Source: Colius striatus
Taxonomy: Eukaryota > Chordata > Aves > Coliiformes > Coliidae
Assembly: GCF_028858725.1 (NCBI RefSeq)
Contig: NC_084768.1
Location: forward strand, 31,650,664 to 31,714,663
Reading direction: 5' to 3'
Length of the DNA stretch: 64,000 bases
Below are positions 32,551 to 44,753 of this stretch, one piece after another (within the stretch, counting starts at the first letter, position 1; each line of letters starts with the position of its first letter). The translations under genes were made by a program, and so were the position numbers. The notes beneath the pieces were generated by a model, which was not told the origin of the DNA, did no database searches, and saw only the letters and a program-made list of their open reading frames with translations.

Positions 32551-35500
32551 GTTGAGACACTGGTGTCCATCTCTCAGGTCATAAGGACTCTCATTTCCCT
32601 TTGGGTAAAGCTGCAGAGCATCTCCAATCTCAAATACACAGAAAACGTTGGCGGCCGAGTGCTGGAGCTGCAGGCTTATGGGTAAAGAGCTGTTGCAAAG
32701 TGAGTCAGCAGGGTACAAACGTATAAGCAGTAAACATCTTTGTTGTAAACCCATTATGACTATTCCCCAGAAAGCAAAATACTGGGAAAGACTATTACAA
32801 GGCCCACAGCAAGAAAGCAGCATTTTAGAAACAGAAGCACAGAGGTTTTGTGTTCTGGTGCGGCTGTTGATCCCTGCTGGATCTGATTTCACTTCCATGG
32901 TTCTCTGGTATTGTGTCTCCTATAAAGTTTCTTAGCTACTTCTGGATTAATTCTTCAGAAAACTGTTTTGGACTGCTCAGGACCGTGGCACCTCTGAATT
33001 GGCCTGGTCTGAGGTCTGGCCCATTTCTCTTTGGAACTGGGCATTGCAAAACCATCATGTTGTATTTTCTGCCCTTGAGCTGTAACGCACCATCTGCCCA
33101 ATAAAAGATTCAGCTGAGAATAAAGGGTGGGGATGCATGGTCACAGACCTGTCAGTACCTACAGCACTATCCTCAGGACGACTGTTGTGCCTCTTGCCTG
33201 GACTTCCCTTTTGACTTGTGAAAGCCAGCACTCTATTTTACTCAATAGCATCTGTCAGCAATCTTATGGGTGAGGAAATCTCCACTCAGCAGATAGAGCC
33301 TGCAGCTGCTCCTGCACTCTTTGCCTCTGAGCTAATCAGATCCAGCTTATTTGTGGAGGCTGAGGGCTGTTCTCCCGAAACAAAGCCTTTGACAAAGATG
33401 TGACTGGGGCAGTTGCTGACCCAATTTGATGTGAGGGCCCTTGAAAAGCGCTAAGCTGGGAAGCACAAAGTTGAGCTGGAAGCACAAGCAGCTTATACCA
33501 CAAGCAAAGCTGCACCACTAGGAACAAGCCCAGTGCTGTGCCTGCAATGGCACCAGCCCACCAGAATGATGGGATTGCTTTTTGTTCCTAATGAATGCAG
33601 AGTCCACTATGGATGGCAGCAGGGAGCTGGTGTGAACACAGGAGCATGCTGCTGGCTTTGGTGTGAGGGGTTTGTGCAATGCCTGGAGCTGGATGGCAAT
33701 CAGTCAGAGCCTGGAGGGCTTCACATTGTGAGGGGCTGAGCACCGCAGGATAGCTGTTCTCTCCCCTCGTGCCTCTGCTTTGGTCGGGAAGGAAGGCAGA
33801 AAACTCACAGGAAGGTGTGTCAGATCCCTGGCACTCATCATCCATGGAGCTTCAGCTCAAAGTGCTGCTTCACTTCATCCTCCCAGACTGGCAGCCTTAT
33901 AAAGCTAAAATGTCTGAGTGGGGGAGTGCTGAGGGCAGCAGCTGCCCAGGGCAATTGGGCAGCCTGGGCCACAGGCAGAGCGTGGCTGCCTGCTGCCCAC
34001 ACCGCCCTGGCTCTCCCAAGAACGCCTCCAGTGGGGCAGGCCAGACCTTTCACACACTTGGACGGGAGGAAGGGAAATACAGGCAGGGGTTTTTTCCGTA
34101 GATTATAGAGGCAGGGAGGCCAGCTAGGCTCGCCAGGGTAACTTCCTGCATGACACAGGCTGCCCTGAATCAGTTCTTGTGTACATCAGAGCACCGTTGT
34201 TAGGAAAACAGTTGACCTCGAACGGAAACATTTCTGATTCAGCTGCTGCTAGGTTGCTCTAAAGGTTCATTTTCTTACTGCACCTTCTATTGAGCTGAAC
34301 TTCTTTAATTCCCTTCAAGTTGCTGGATCTTCTCAGCTGGGGAGTAAGCCCCTGAGTTGTTAGTCCCAGAGAGAGGAGTTGGACATTATGATGGAGCTTT
34401 CCCAGTACTTTTTTACAATAGACTGAGCAGATGAAAGTCCCTCTTGCTTTAAGGCATATTTTCCATTTCCCACTTCTTGGCTCACATCCAGATCTTCTTA
34501 TGCATCTGTGTCCTTTGGGACACTGATCTAGGACACGCTATTCTAATTGTGGGAATGGGAGTTTCAAATGGAGCGACTTTAACTTCTCATCCAGTTGCTG
34601 CCAGTGCTTGAATGTTTAAACAGTGAACAAGGCCAGGCCTTTTACCCATACAGTCATGGTGGAAATTCATGGTCCACTGCTTGTCACTGTGGCCTGCAAG
34701 TCCAACAGGGAATCACCATTCCCAGTGCACAATGTTAGAATAAAAGCACAGCCCTGCTGAGTCAGGTCAAAGGCTTAGTCTGTGCCCTGTGGTGGGGGCA
34801 AAGCAGGTGACAGGGGAAGCACACTCTCCCTGTGAGCATGGGCTGTGCTGCCACGCTGAGCTCTCAGCAGGTTTTTTCCTTGCCTTGTCCAATCCCTTTT
34901 TGCATTCCTCCCTTCCCAGTATCAGGGAGGAGGCTCAGTCCCAGTAGCGCACTGCCACGCTGCCTGGGCCCCACCTCAGGTGCAGGAGTGTGGTGGAGAG
35001 CAGGGGCACTGGTTTGTTCTGGCCACCCAGGCCCCGCTGCGGCACCAGTCAGGCTCTAAGGTGGGATCCCAGGGGCTTCAGATTGGTGACGTGCCCTCAG
35101 CTCCCAGCACTGACTGCTTTACCCATCAGGACTTTGTTTCCTCCTAAGTCATCAGCTTTACACTATTTTCCATTCCCTGCTAGGAAGACACCCTCAGTGC
35201 CAGTTCCCCAGGGAGCATCTCCCCTGCTGCCTCACGCATGGCTGGGTTGTCAGTGCTCCTGTCCATTCATGGCACATGCTGCTGCCCCAGCCAGCTCGCT
35301 CACTGATAGTTAAGAGCTTACAATGCCACAAAAATAATCATATTGGTTTGGCTTATTTTCTGTAATCCCTGATGATTGATATTTATATTTCTCTGCTTTA
35401 AAGCTGTATCGATACTATCACATATTTTTGGGTCATTATTTTGCATGGGATGACTGTGGAAGACACACCTGTTTACAAGGCCATCCTGTTTACTTTCTAA

Positions 35501-37045
35501 AGATGCTGGCATAACATCAACTTGCTTGTTTTCCAGAGCTTCTCCAGGCTTCCTTGTCTTACTGAATGTCAGCATTCATCATTTGGATTATTCAAAACAG
35601 ATTCTTTTACTGTTTTTTTCAATTGTGAGATGCAGGATACCCAGGCTGCTGAGTTTGTAACATGTACCTTATGCAACTGTTGTTTAACATCTTCCTGAGT
35701 TACTGTTGAGAGTGGTGAGCGTTTCACCCTCATGACAGGAATGCTTCATCTGGCTTCCTCCCAAATGCAGGACTGAGATATTTATTGCCTTTCCTTCCTG
35801 CCCAGCTATCCGCAGTCCCGCTGCTCCCAGCCTGTGTCGTGCATCCAGCCGTGCTGGGTGCTGGCTGATGTCCACAGCCTGTCCTGCTGCTGCCCTGGGC
35901 CACCTTGCCCCTGGAAGCCGTGAAGCCCAGCATAGTGCCACTACTCCCCTGTGTCTTACGTATCTCTCTGTATCCACTGATCAGCATGACTCATATCTGC
36001 CCCGTGTTTGTTCTTCAGTTCTGTCCCCAAGCAGAGGTGTGCACACAAGTGTCTTCTTTTGTTTAGAAAAGCATAACACTTTGGCTTGTGTTTTTAACCT
36101 ACAGATCTCTTAAGTGAGTGTCATTAAGCCTTTTCAGTGAAGGTGAAATACATAAGGTGCAAGGGAAGGTGGGACTGAAAAGATGAGGGAGGGGAACCTC
36201 TGCAGTTCTCCACTCTCCATACAGCAGTCAAGGCAGGAAGGCAGGGTCTCAGTGCAGGCTGGGGGACTGGTTGCCATCCTCCTGCTAGGAGGACAGAAAC
36301 ATCAGAGACCAAAGGAGAAGTCTTCTGGTGGGTGGGTTGAGGGAGCCTGAGCAATGTTTTATGCTAAGCATCATCATAATGGGATGTATGCTGCCAAAAG
36401 GCCGTAAGCCAAGTTTTGCATCTGCATTGCTCCCAAAGCAGCTTCACCTGCAGCTCGCACAGGAGAGACAAACACACGGAAAAGGTAGCAAAATGTGCCT
36501 CTGAACTGGCCATTTAAAAGCTTGTAAATGGATAGAAAGTCAAAGGCTCAAACTAAGGGAAAATGTCTGACTGGTGGAAGGAGAACCCCCAGGTTGCCCC
36601 TCTGCTTTTCCATGGCTCTCGGGAGAGCCAGAACACGTCTACGTGACAACTGGTGCCTACAAATGAATACACAGGTGCTCTGGGAAAATCCCACAGAGCT
36701 CCTTCTTCCAACTGAGCCCAATAAATCTTCATCTGTCTTGGAAGTAAAATGTTACCACTTTTTTGCACAGAGATGCTGTGGCAATAAGGGGTGAGATGTT
36801 TGGATGTGTTTGCAACATATGCCATAAAAATAGTTCAGGCTGATGTGACTCCACAGTTTATTTATGGTCCTTATGATACTGTAGCTCTCTGGCTGGATCC
36901 ATGAGCATTGCCTTGGTAGAAACCTACACTTAGAAATTAATGAAAACCTTCTGCAATCTGCTCAGGGGTAGCCTTGTACATGAGGAAGCACAGAAGGTAA
37001 TGCAAAGACTGGTGTCTGGCTCCTCTGAAGGAGAACCTTTTGTCT

Positions 37046-37060
37046 TGTGTGTGTGTGTGT
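37046..37060. repeat. Short (GT)n microsatellite
   Basis: About seven GT units in a row, intergenic. Confidence 0.9.
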
Positions 37061-39991
37061 TTAAAGAAAGGAAATTACTACGTGTATTTTTCTGACAAAG
37101 ACCCGTGTTTTGCAAAGTCAGGGGATGAAGAGCCAGGGTTGCTGCAGCACTCACCTTGTCACTGCTGCTCAGATTCTGTCACTGATTTACCCACTTGCTA
37201 CCGTCATGTCCAAGCAGTTTCTGCACGCATTATCAGCGGTGCTAAGGTCCTGCTTGGCGTGGCAGTTCCTCTCCTCTGAGCAAAGAGCGTGCCCCACAGT
37301 GTGTACTTGTGCATTACTTTTTTCCCTGAGCGCTTGCTGGCCCTGCTTTGGGCCAAAGGGGCATCATTGCTGCCTGTGGGTGTTATTTTGATGCTGTGGC
37401 ATTTTCCTCTTCTGAAACCAGACCTCCCCTTCGATGCCTATTGCCAGGTGGCCTTAATGGGCTGTGTGTGTCTGGCGCTGTGACGTGCCGGTGGCGGGCC
37501 CTGCCCTCCCTGGCATGTGAGCGGAGGTGTGCTGCTCCCGCTGGAACTGCGCTCGGAAGCGCCTAATGCCTGTTTACGTGGAGTTGATCTTGGTATTGAT
37601 GCAGCACTGAAATCAGGGTCCTGCTGTGTAGGATGGGAGAAATGACTCTTGTCTCCTGCTCTGGCTGTAGCAGTGTGGCAGGACTTCAAAGCACTGCCTA
37701 CAGGACCGATTTGTATCCCCCCTGAGAAATGCACTCTGTGTAAGTGGGGAAGAGAAGCCATAACTTTGGCTGTCCTGTTTTTGTAGACTTGGGTTCTCGA
37801 GGGCATCACAGCGATAGAAACAGCCACAGTCATCATCAGCATCATCATAGCACAGCAGCCCGTTTTGCTCCACTGAGTGGAACAATGCGCTAGGCCATGA
37901 CTCTGTTGCATGGGGCTCTGGGGGAGCACATTTCATGTGCAGCCTCACTCCACAGACACTTTTTGGAGAGGTGTGTATTTGCAGAAAGGAGGCTGCCCTG
38001 TTCTCTGCCCACTATCTCAGGGCAGTTTACTACATATCTCTGTTTCCCTCCTGGTTATATCTGTGCATTCAAGGGAAGACGGTTGCTCCTGGCTATCTCC
38101 CCTCACCATGGGAGCTGTCCCACTGCTGCTCTCCCCTGCCCCTGTGCCCCTTGGACCTGCCAGCTAGGTGTGGGAGCCCAAGGCAGGGCCTGCCACAAGT
38201 TCTCTTACCTCTCAATGTCCTTTTCCTCCCCATCCATGGGTCTCAGGGCATGCGCTGTGCTGCTGACTGCACCCGTGGAGAACCTCAGAAGCAGAGAAGC
38301 TGCCAGGCAGGATGGGGAGGATGGCAGCCACTGGGGAGGAAGCAGCATCCCCTGCCAGCCTGCAGCCTGGACAGGCAGGCAAAGCCCAGCTTTGAGCTAA
38401 AACACGGCCTCATTTCACAGCGAAACAATCCCTCTTTGTGTGGCCTGTTCTCCCAGAACAATCCTCGCTTCTGACAATGTCCTTTATGTGGCTGAGTCGC
38501 TGCAGTGACCAGCAGCGTGCTCAGCCTGACGCCTGGCAGTTTGCACCAGCTCCTGCCCACAGCTCTGCTGCCCCATGGCTGATGCATGACACCTGGGACC
38601 TCCAGCCTGGGCAGCCTCTGCTTGCGACTCTGTGGCCACTTCAGGTCACCTGGTGCTGCTGCATCATACGTTAGGAGGGCAGCCCTGGGATGCAGTGGTA
38701 CAGCATGGCATGGGGGTGTCAAGTCACCAATCTGACTGTAATCCCAGCTGCATGTTGGGAGTGCAGAAGTCACCCAGCCTTTTCCAAGCTGCTTTCTCAA
38801 GCTTCAGGCAGTCAGGGACAGGTTGCCAGAGACAATCAACTCACGTGGGCTCTAAATCATGGTGATCAAATGAAATGTCTCCAGATGGAAAGGGAGATTC
38901 TGGGGATGAGCAGGACCAGGGCTTTCCCATTATCTGCTTTTTCGACTATGAGACAGCCTTGAAAGCTCCTTTAGAAGAGGCAGTTTTCAGGACCCTACCA
39001 GAGACAGAGCTCACAGAGCTGCTGTGATCTTCTGCCACTGCATGCTGCATGTGGACAGTCACCAACGCTTGCACTGGTGACCAAGGACTCCAGTTGTGCT
39101 GAATGTGTTGAAGTCCCCAAACCTCCTGATCCATTGCAGCTTCCCAGCAGTCCGTTCTGGGCCTTGCACTGGCCCTGCTGTGCCTGCTGCTATGCAGAGG
39201 CACAGAAGAACGGGCTTCTTCAGGCTTTTAGTCTCCTTGGGCACCTTGCTCTAGCCATGGCTCCGCTGCCTGTTCCCCACTCAGGATTTGTATGGATTTG
39301 GAACAAACACTGTTATTCCATAAGGTTATCTGATAGGCCACAGGAACAAGTGGGCATGCTTTAGCAGGTCCAGAGTGGGCTGAGACTTGCAGCATGCCTG
39401 TGGAGAACCCCAGGGTGTCACTTATTGCTGGGGTGACATTGTCAGCCCATAGAAACGGGTGCCAGGGCTCACGTCAGAGAGGCTGCTGGCATTTATGGAG
39501 CTGATAACTCTTGTCCTGGCAGGAAACCACAGTCATGTGTGCTGCCCACCCAGCTGGCAGGCAAAGTCCAGCAATTACACACACCAGGGTGAAAGTCTGC
39601 CATCAAGAATCTGCACTCCAGGACACCACCATGGTGCCTGCACGCTTCAGAGTAATGCTTCTACCTTCCCTTTGATCTCATGGCATGCCTCTGTCCAGGT
39701 GATGTTTTAAAGTAAAACTACAGTATCACATCAGGGATTTCTGCTGTAAGGGGGTCATTTCACACCTGCTGGATATAGAAGTGTTGTGAACTGTTTCTTG
39801 GTAGCTTGAGGGGCTTCTAAGGACTTAGAATTCCAGAACTGAAGGTATTTCTTCCGGCTGATGGGGAAGAGGCCAACACTGACAGCAATGGAGTAATTGG
39901 CCTTTATGGCTAGGATGATGTAATCAGAAGAAATAACAGACAAAAGCACAAGATGAGTCACTAAATGTTGCTGTCAGCCGTGGAAGGAGGC

Positions 39992-40029
39992 AGCACATCG
40001 GCCTGAGCTCAGCACATCAGCCTGAGCTC
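39992..40029. repeat. 19-bp tandem repeat, two copies
   Basis: AGCACATCGGCCTGAGCTC at 39992-40010 is followed directly by AGCACATCAGCCTGAGCTC at 40011-40029, then a partial AGCACA. It is a recent local duplication of no known role. Confidence 0.92.
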
Positions 40030-42499
40030 AGCACAGCATGTGTGCCCGGGCATGGCCTGCAAATCACAAAGTGATACATGGCATTTTATGGTTCTTCAGG
40101 CTGCCAGTGCCTCTTGCCACTTGTAGTAGCCATGAAAGCCTCATTTAATTTTCTTTGGTATAGACAGAGGTCGTTTAAGAGCATCTCTGGGATGATGAGT
40201 CACAGAGGTGATGTGCAGCAATGATGTGTGTTGGTAGCGCTTCAGAGTCCAACCTCAGGAGAAAGGAGGACAGGTTAAAAAACATTAGAGAGCCCATGAA
40301 CTTTCAATGCTTTTATCTGATGACACGTAAAACCACTGGCTTTTCAGGTTTAGAAAGAAAAGGATGGGAAGATCTGGAAATTTTCACTACCCAAGTGCAA
40401 TAAGGTAGGTGAATTTGCTATGTGCGTCATATACTTTAACTGCAAAGTTACAGGGCCAAGTGCACATGTTTAATTTCACTGAACTCATTTGGCCTTCTTA
40501 TTCTCTTTTTGATTTTTCAAGTTGAATAATTCCAATGGTTTTACCACACAAAAAGTTCACAGTTCAATTTTTCAGTATTTAAAAAAGGAATCGTTACAAA
40601 TTCAGTGAATAAGAGAAGAGAAACTCACTGTACAAATGAGGCATGAGCAAAAAGAGATTGCAGCTCCCCAGAAAGCCAGGATGTTGACCGTGTCTGTCTC
40701 TGTCAGAAAAAATGAGAAATCTGGCACCTGGAGGGGCTGAAACCTGCCTTTTCCCCACCCAGCTGCGTGGTGATCTTAAGCCACTACTCAAGACTAGCAC
40801 CAGAAAAGGTGTAACCCTGAGAAATTGCACCAGCATCTCTCATCACACACAGAAGAAATTATTGTTACAAATCTCTGAGGTCATAACCTTTCATTGAACT
40901 TCATTCCATTGTCATTGCTTGGTTTCTCCAGACTCTCCCATCTGATGCTCTCAGCTTCTGCACTGATGATGTCTTCCATCTTTGTGCCTTCAGCAAGTTG
41001 CATTAATGCATGTCTGCTCTTTGCACCAAGACAGAAGAACGAGGAGAAAGAGAGGTGCACCTAGCTCTGCAAAAAGCAAGGAGAAAGCAGAAGACAAAGA
41101 CAGTTGTGGAGAACAACAAAAAGGAGTTCAGAGATGCACACCCACCTCCATCTGATCAGGTCTCATGCATGTTGAGAAGGATCGGTGAGATCCTCACTAA
41201 AGCTACAGTGGAAATGGTGAGTTTTTCTCCAGCATAAGCAAGGGAAGGAGGAGCTTACATTCTCCTCAAACTGGAGTGTGGTGCAGCCCAGGTTGCTGCC
41301 ACCAAGAGGGCAACAGCCAGCTTGTTTCCTGAATTACAGGCGAAGAGTTAATGACCCGCAGGGCTTTGCCCGCCGAAGGAGTGGTTGGTGCAGGAAGGAC
41401 ACCTTTGTGCAGCTGTGACACGTTCATCTCTGGCTGGGCAGTCCAGGCTGCAGTCAGAGCAGCACACTGGGTTGGCTGCAGAGAGCTTCTCTCCCAGATT
41501 TCAGGTCACACAGGCAGGATTTAAGATGGAAGCAGAAAATTATCCATTTCTAAAAGTCTCACTCCAGACACTTCAGGATCATCAGGCTGTACACAATAGG
41601 GCCCATCACTTGGGCCTTGTCTCCTTCACCCTCACCTCTCTTATTTTTGAAGGATTTTCTTTGCTACATGGGCTTGTGTTCTCCTGCTTCCAAAGAGGCT
41701 GGAAGGTAGAAACCCAGATCCACAGCATGCAGCAGATTGGCCAAGTCTTTGCTGGAGGCCTGTCCCCACGGGTTAAAGGGCACCAGCACCACTCCCCAGC
41801 TGGCTGTAACTGGGCCAGTGCTGTGTTGCCAGGGTGCTTCAACAGACCAGGGTCCTCATACCAGCTGGAGCTCCTACCCAGGCTGCTGCAGCTCTGGGCA
41901 TGTGGTGGGACAGGGGAACACTGAGGAACTGCAGACACCCACTGAACATGAAAAGTAAAAAAAGGCAGATAGACATGCAGACAAAGGTAACCCAACAAAG
42001 CAAGTGAGCGTGAAAAGAAACACCAACTCATCGAGGAGAAATAAAGGGAAAAAGGTATTTGATGTGTTGGAGAATGAAGGAGAGAAACCAAAGATCTGTT
42101 AGCAAGGAAAAACTACAGAAATAATGGTGGAGGCAGCACGTGCAACAGGGAATTAGAGTCTGGGACTCAGAGAGGACAGAGAGATCGTATTCAGAGTGGA
42201 AGAGAGTGACCTGGAAATTTATTCCAATGGCAGGAAGAGGCTAGGCAGTGCAATTTGGGACTCATTGTTGGAGCCTGACAAGCCTGCCAGTAAGGGTGGA
42301 TCCAGAGGACAGAAGGAATGCTTGGAGAAAGCTATGAGATGTGGGATACAATGTGGAAAAGTATCTAGTAGTGAGTGTGAAGAAACGCACTGGCTATCTC
42401 TCCTGACAAACAACATAGCAAGGTTCCCACTGAACTGGGTCACGAACCAACTGAAAATAGAGCAATGGTGGAAAACAAAAGGAGAAGGAAAAAGAAGTG

Positions 42500-43520
42500 A
42501 AGAATAACAAGCAAGACCGATGCCTATACTTAATGAGGGAGAGTGCTCAGGCAGCTGCAGGCCGGCCAGTTTGATGTTAATGGTGTTTAGTTAAAGAGTA
42601 ACGCAGCACATGGGCAGGAAACGGGAAGTGGGATAAAATACAGTCTCTTATGTCTGACTAACCTGATAAAGTTTCTATAAATCTCTAAGTCCCTTGTGTG
42701 GACTCCAGGGAAGCAGCTGGGAACCTCAGTAGATGTAGGGGCATAAGCACAGGAGTTTCATGTGGAAAGGAGTGGTTAAGGTCAAGGTGAAAGCAGAGCC
42801 TGGTGAGAGGGTGCATATGAGGACACACTGAAGGTTACTACTGAGGTACTTTGTGGATGTTCTTATAAGTTGATTTCCTTCGGGACTGGCACAAATATTA
42901 GTTACAATTTGATGAAATCAGAATGTTCTGGTGCGTTGGAGCTGTGAGGGAAAGTAAAAGAATGCTGTACCACCAAAAAACAAGCATGAAGGTTGTCAGG
43001 AATTGCAGTTCTTTACTTCGCTTGGGGGACTTTGTGAGCTGCATGCTGACGTGAAGGAGTTACAAGAGTAACCAGCCAGAGTGACTCTGAACTGTCAACA
43101 CAAAGGGGGACTGAGAAAGGCAAATGTAGCTCTGGCTGTATCCAGATGGGCAATTCTCACCAGGTGAGCACCAAGTCTGGCACCATTCCTGGTAACCTGT
43201 GTTCAGGAGAGGGGACTTTAACAGCAGCATGGACAGAAGAGTTGCTGTGGCATTAGGTGCAGTGACAGACTGGCTAAGAAAACGATGGAAAAACTTCATT
43301 AGTGTTCCATTTGTGGCTGAGAGGGAGATGATTGCTGTCTACAAATACACTGGAGCATAAATACCAAGACAAGCACCTATTTGAGATAGAAAGCAATGTT
43401 GGCACAGGCACAAATGGATATTAACTGGCCCTGCATCAAATTAAGCTGGAAATGAGAAGACAATTGCTAACAATTAGAGCAGTGAATTCTGAAATTGCAT
43501 TCCTATCAGACACGTGTGAG
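42500..43520 (+). mobile_element. Ancient CR1/L3-type LINE remnant
   Basis: Two separated segments in consensus order: a TGTCTGACTAACCTGATAAA segment near 42650, like the ORF2 SCLTNL region, and near 43410-43480 ATGGATATTAACTGGCCCTG, ATTAAGCTGGAAATGAGAAG and GACAATTGCTAACAATTAGA, like the amniote L3-type 3' region. The sequence between is unassigned, so the limits are rough. Confidence 0.42.
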
Positions 43521-44199
43521 CCCAAGCCCTGACACTTTTGGAGATGAAGCTTGGGAAGTCTGAAGGTAACACATGATGAAGTGGTGCTGGAAACATCTTG
43601 CAGGGAGACTTAACATCTCTGGATGCTGTGTCGTTTGCAAACGCTTGTTGTAGCTGTTGCGGTGTCACTTGGAAAGAAATAGATGAAGACATCTACCACG
43701 TTTATTGACCTGTAGTTGGTCATTTCCTAAAAGGCTGGAAGAGTCCATGGAACCACCCAAGCTGAGGGTCTCCTGTTGCCACTCAGCTCTTGAAGGTGTG
43801 TGGCCCACTGCCTGTGAGGGACCCAGATTGCTGCGCCTCGGCTGCAGGGGACGAGCCGGGCTTCTCCAGAGCGGGAACCCGCAGGAAGGCCGTGGCTTCC
43901 ATTGGAAGCAGACGGGATTTCCCAATGGCCTGCGACAGGAGTCACGAGTGACTCCAGCTCAGGAGCACCGGAGAAAGCGGAGGCCGGTGTGCGAGTGACG
44001 CCGGGCCCTCCTGCCGCCAGTTCCCTCACCACCACCCTCGGGCCACCTTCCGGACGCTGCCCACACCCGCAGGCTCTTGCAGGCCGCCTCTGCCGCCGCA
44101 GCCCCTCGCCGCCCCCGCGCAGCCGCCCCGGCCCTGCAGCGCGGCGTCTCAACGGGAGGGCGCGCGGCCGCGGCCCGCCAGGCGCCGCTGGCTCGGGCG

Positions 44200-44367
44200 T
44201 GGCCGCGGGGTGGGCGGGGCGCGGCGCCCTGCGCTCATTGGCCGCGGCCTCAAGCTCCGCCCCCTGGAGGCGGGCCCCTCGCCCACGGCCAATCGGCGGC
44301 GGGGGGCAGGGCGGCCCCTTATAAAGGCTGGGCGGCCGTGGCGGCGGCAGTGCGGGTGCGGCCGGTG
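44200..44367 (+). promoter_or_regulatory. ELOVL1: Probable ELOVL1 promoter with TATA box and first donor
   Basis: In order: GC box GGGCGGGGC at 44212-44220; inverted CCAAT (ATTGG) at 44237-44241; CCAAT at 44289-44293; TATAAAGG at 44320-44327; then a strong donor GGTG|GTGAGT with GT at 44368-44369. A start about 30 bp after TATA would give a very short non-coding exon 1 of about 20 nt ending at 44367. Assignment to ELOVL1 is inferred from strand, position and the absence of any other plus-strand gene; the first coding exon is 10.4 kb away. Confidence 0.6.
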
Positions 44368-44730
44368 GTGAGTGCGTGAGACGCGGCGGCTGGCGGGCAC
44401 GTGTTGGGGGCGAGGGGGAGGCGCTGGGTGCCGCGTCCGGCACTGGGCGGTGCGCGGCCCTTCACAGGGGCCCGTTTGAGTTTTTGGGAGGAGCGGTCTG
44501 AGCCGGGTAGCGGGTCGGGTTTTGCTGTTGGTCTGTGATGGAAGGGCTTTCGGGGCTGTTTGCTGAAGGTTGTTGCAGAGCAGGGAGTGCTGAGGCCTTG
44601 GTGCGGTTTAGCTACTTTGGGACTGAAGCTTTGCCTGTCAAGGACTGTGGACTCTGTCCTGATGAGGAGCCTCTATGCTGGCTCGGTACCTGCTAAACAG
44701 CCTGCGGGAGTGGAAGAGCCTGCAGGAGCT

Positions 44731-44753
44731 TGTGTGTGTGTGTGTGTGTGTGT
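44731..44753. repeat. (TG)n microsatellite
   Basis: About eleven TG units just inside the presumed ELOVL1 intron 1. Confidence 0.92.

Larger units (their letters stand above)
32551..44200. other. MED8-ELOVL1 intergenic region (about 11.7 kb)
   Basis: No gene is supported. The longest ORFs (e.g. 37438-37929 minus, 38285-38800 minus, 41385-41924 plus) resemble no family I know and lack splice or start context. Contents seen are a GT run (37046-37060), a 19-bp tandem repeat (39992-40029), and an A/G-rich tract with a probable old LINE remnant (42500-43520). CpG density rises from about 43.8 kb into the ELOVL1 promoter. Confidence 0.65.

Noticed and set aside
37438-38800. Minus-strand ORFs of 163 and 171 codons between MED8 and ELOVL1
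   Set aside because: No family resemblance, overlapping ORFs of similar size on the other strand, and no splice or promoter signals.
43727-44443. A 238-codon minus-strand ORF over the ELOVL1 promoter as a possible divergent partner gene
   Set aside because: Pro/Ala/Arg-rich antisense of the CpG island covering the CCAAT and TATA elements; no conserved domain and no nearby matching exons.
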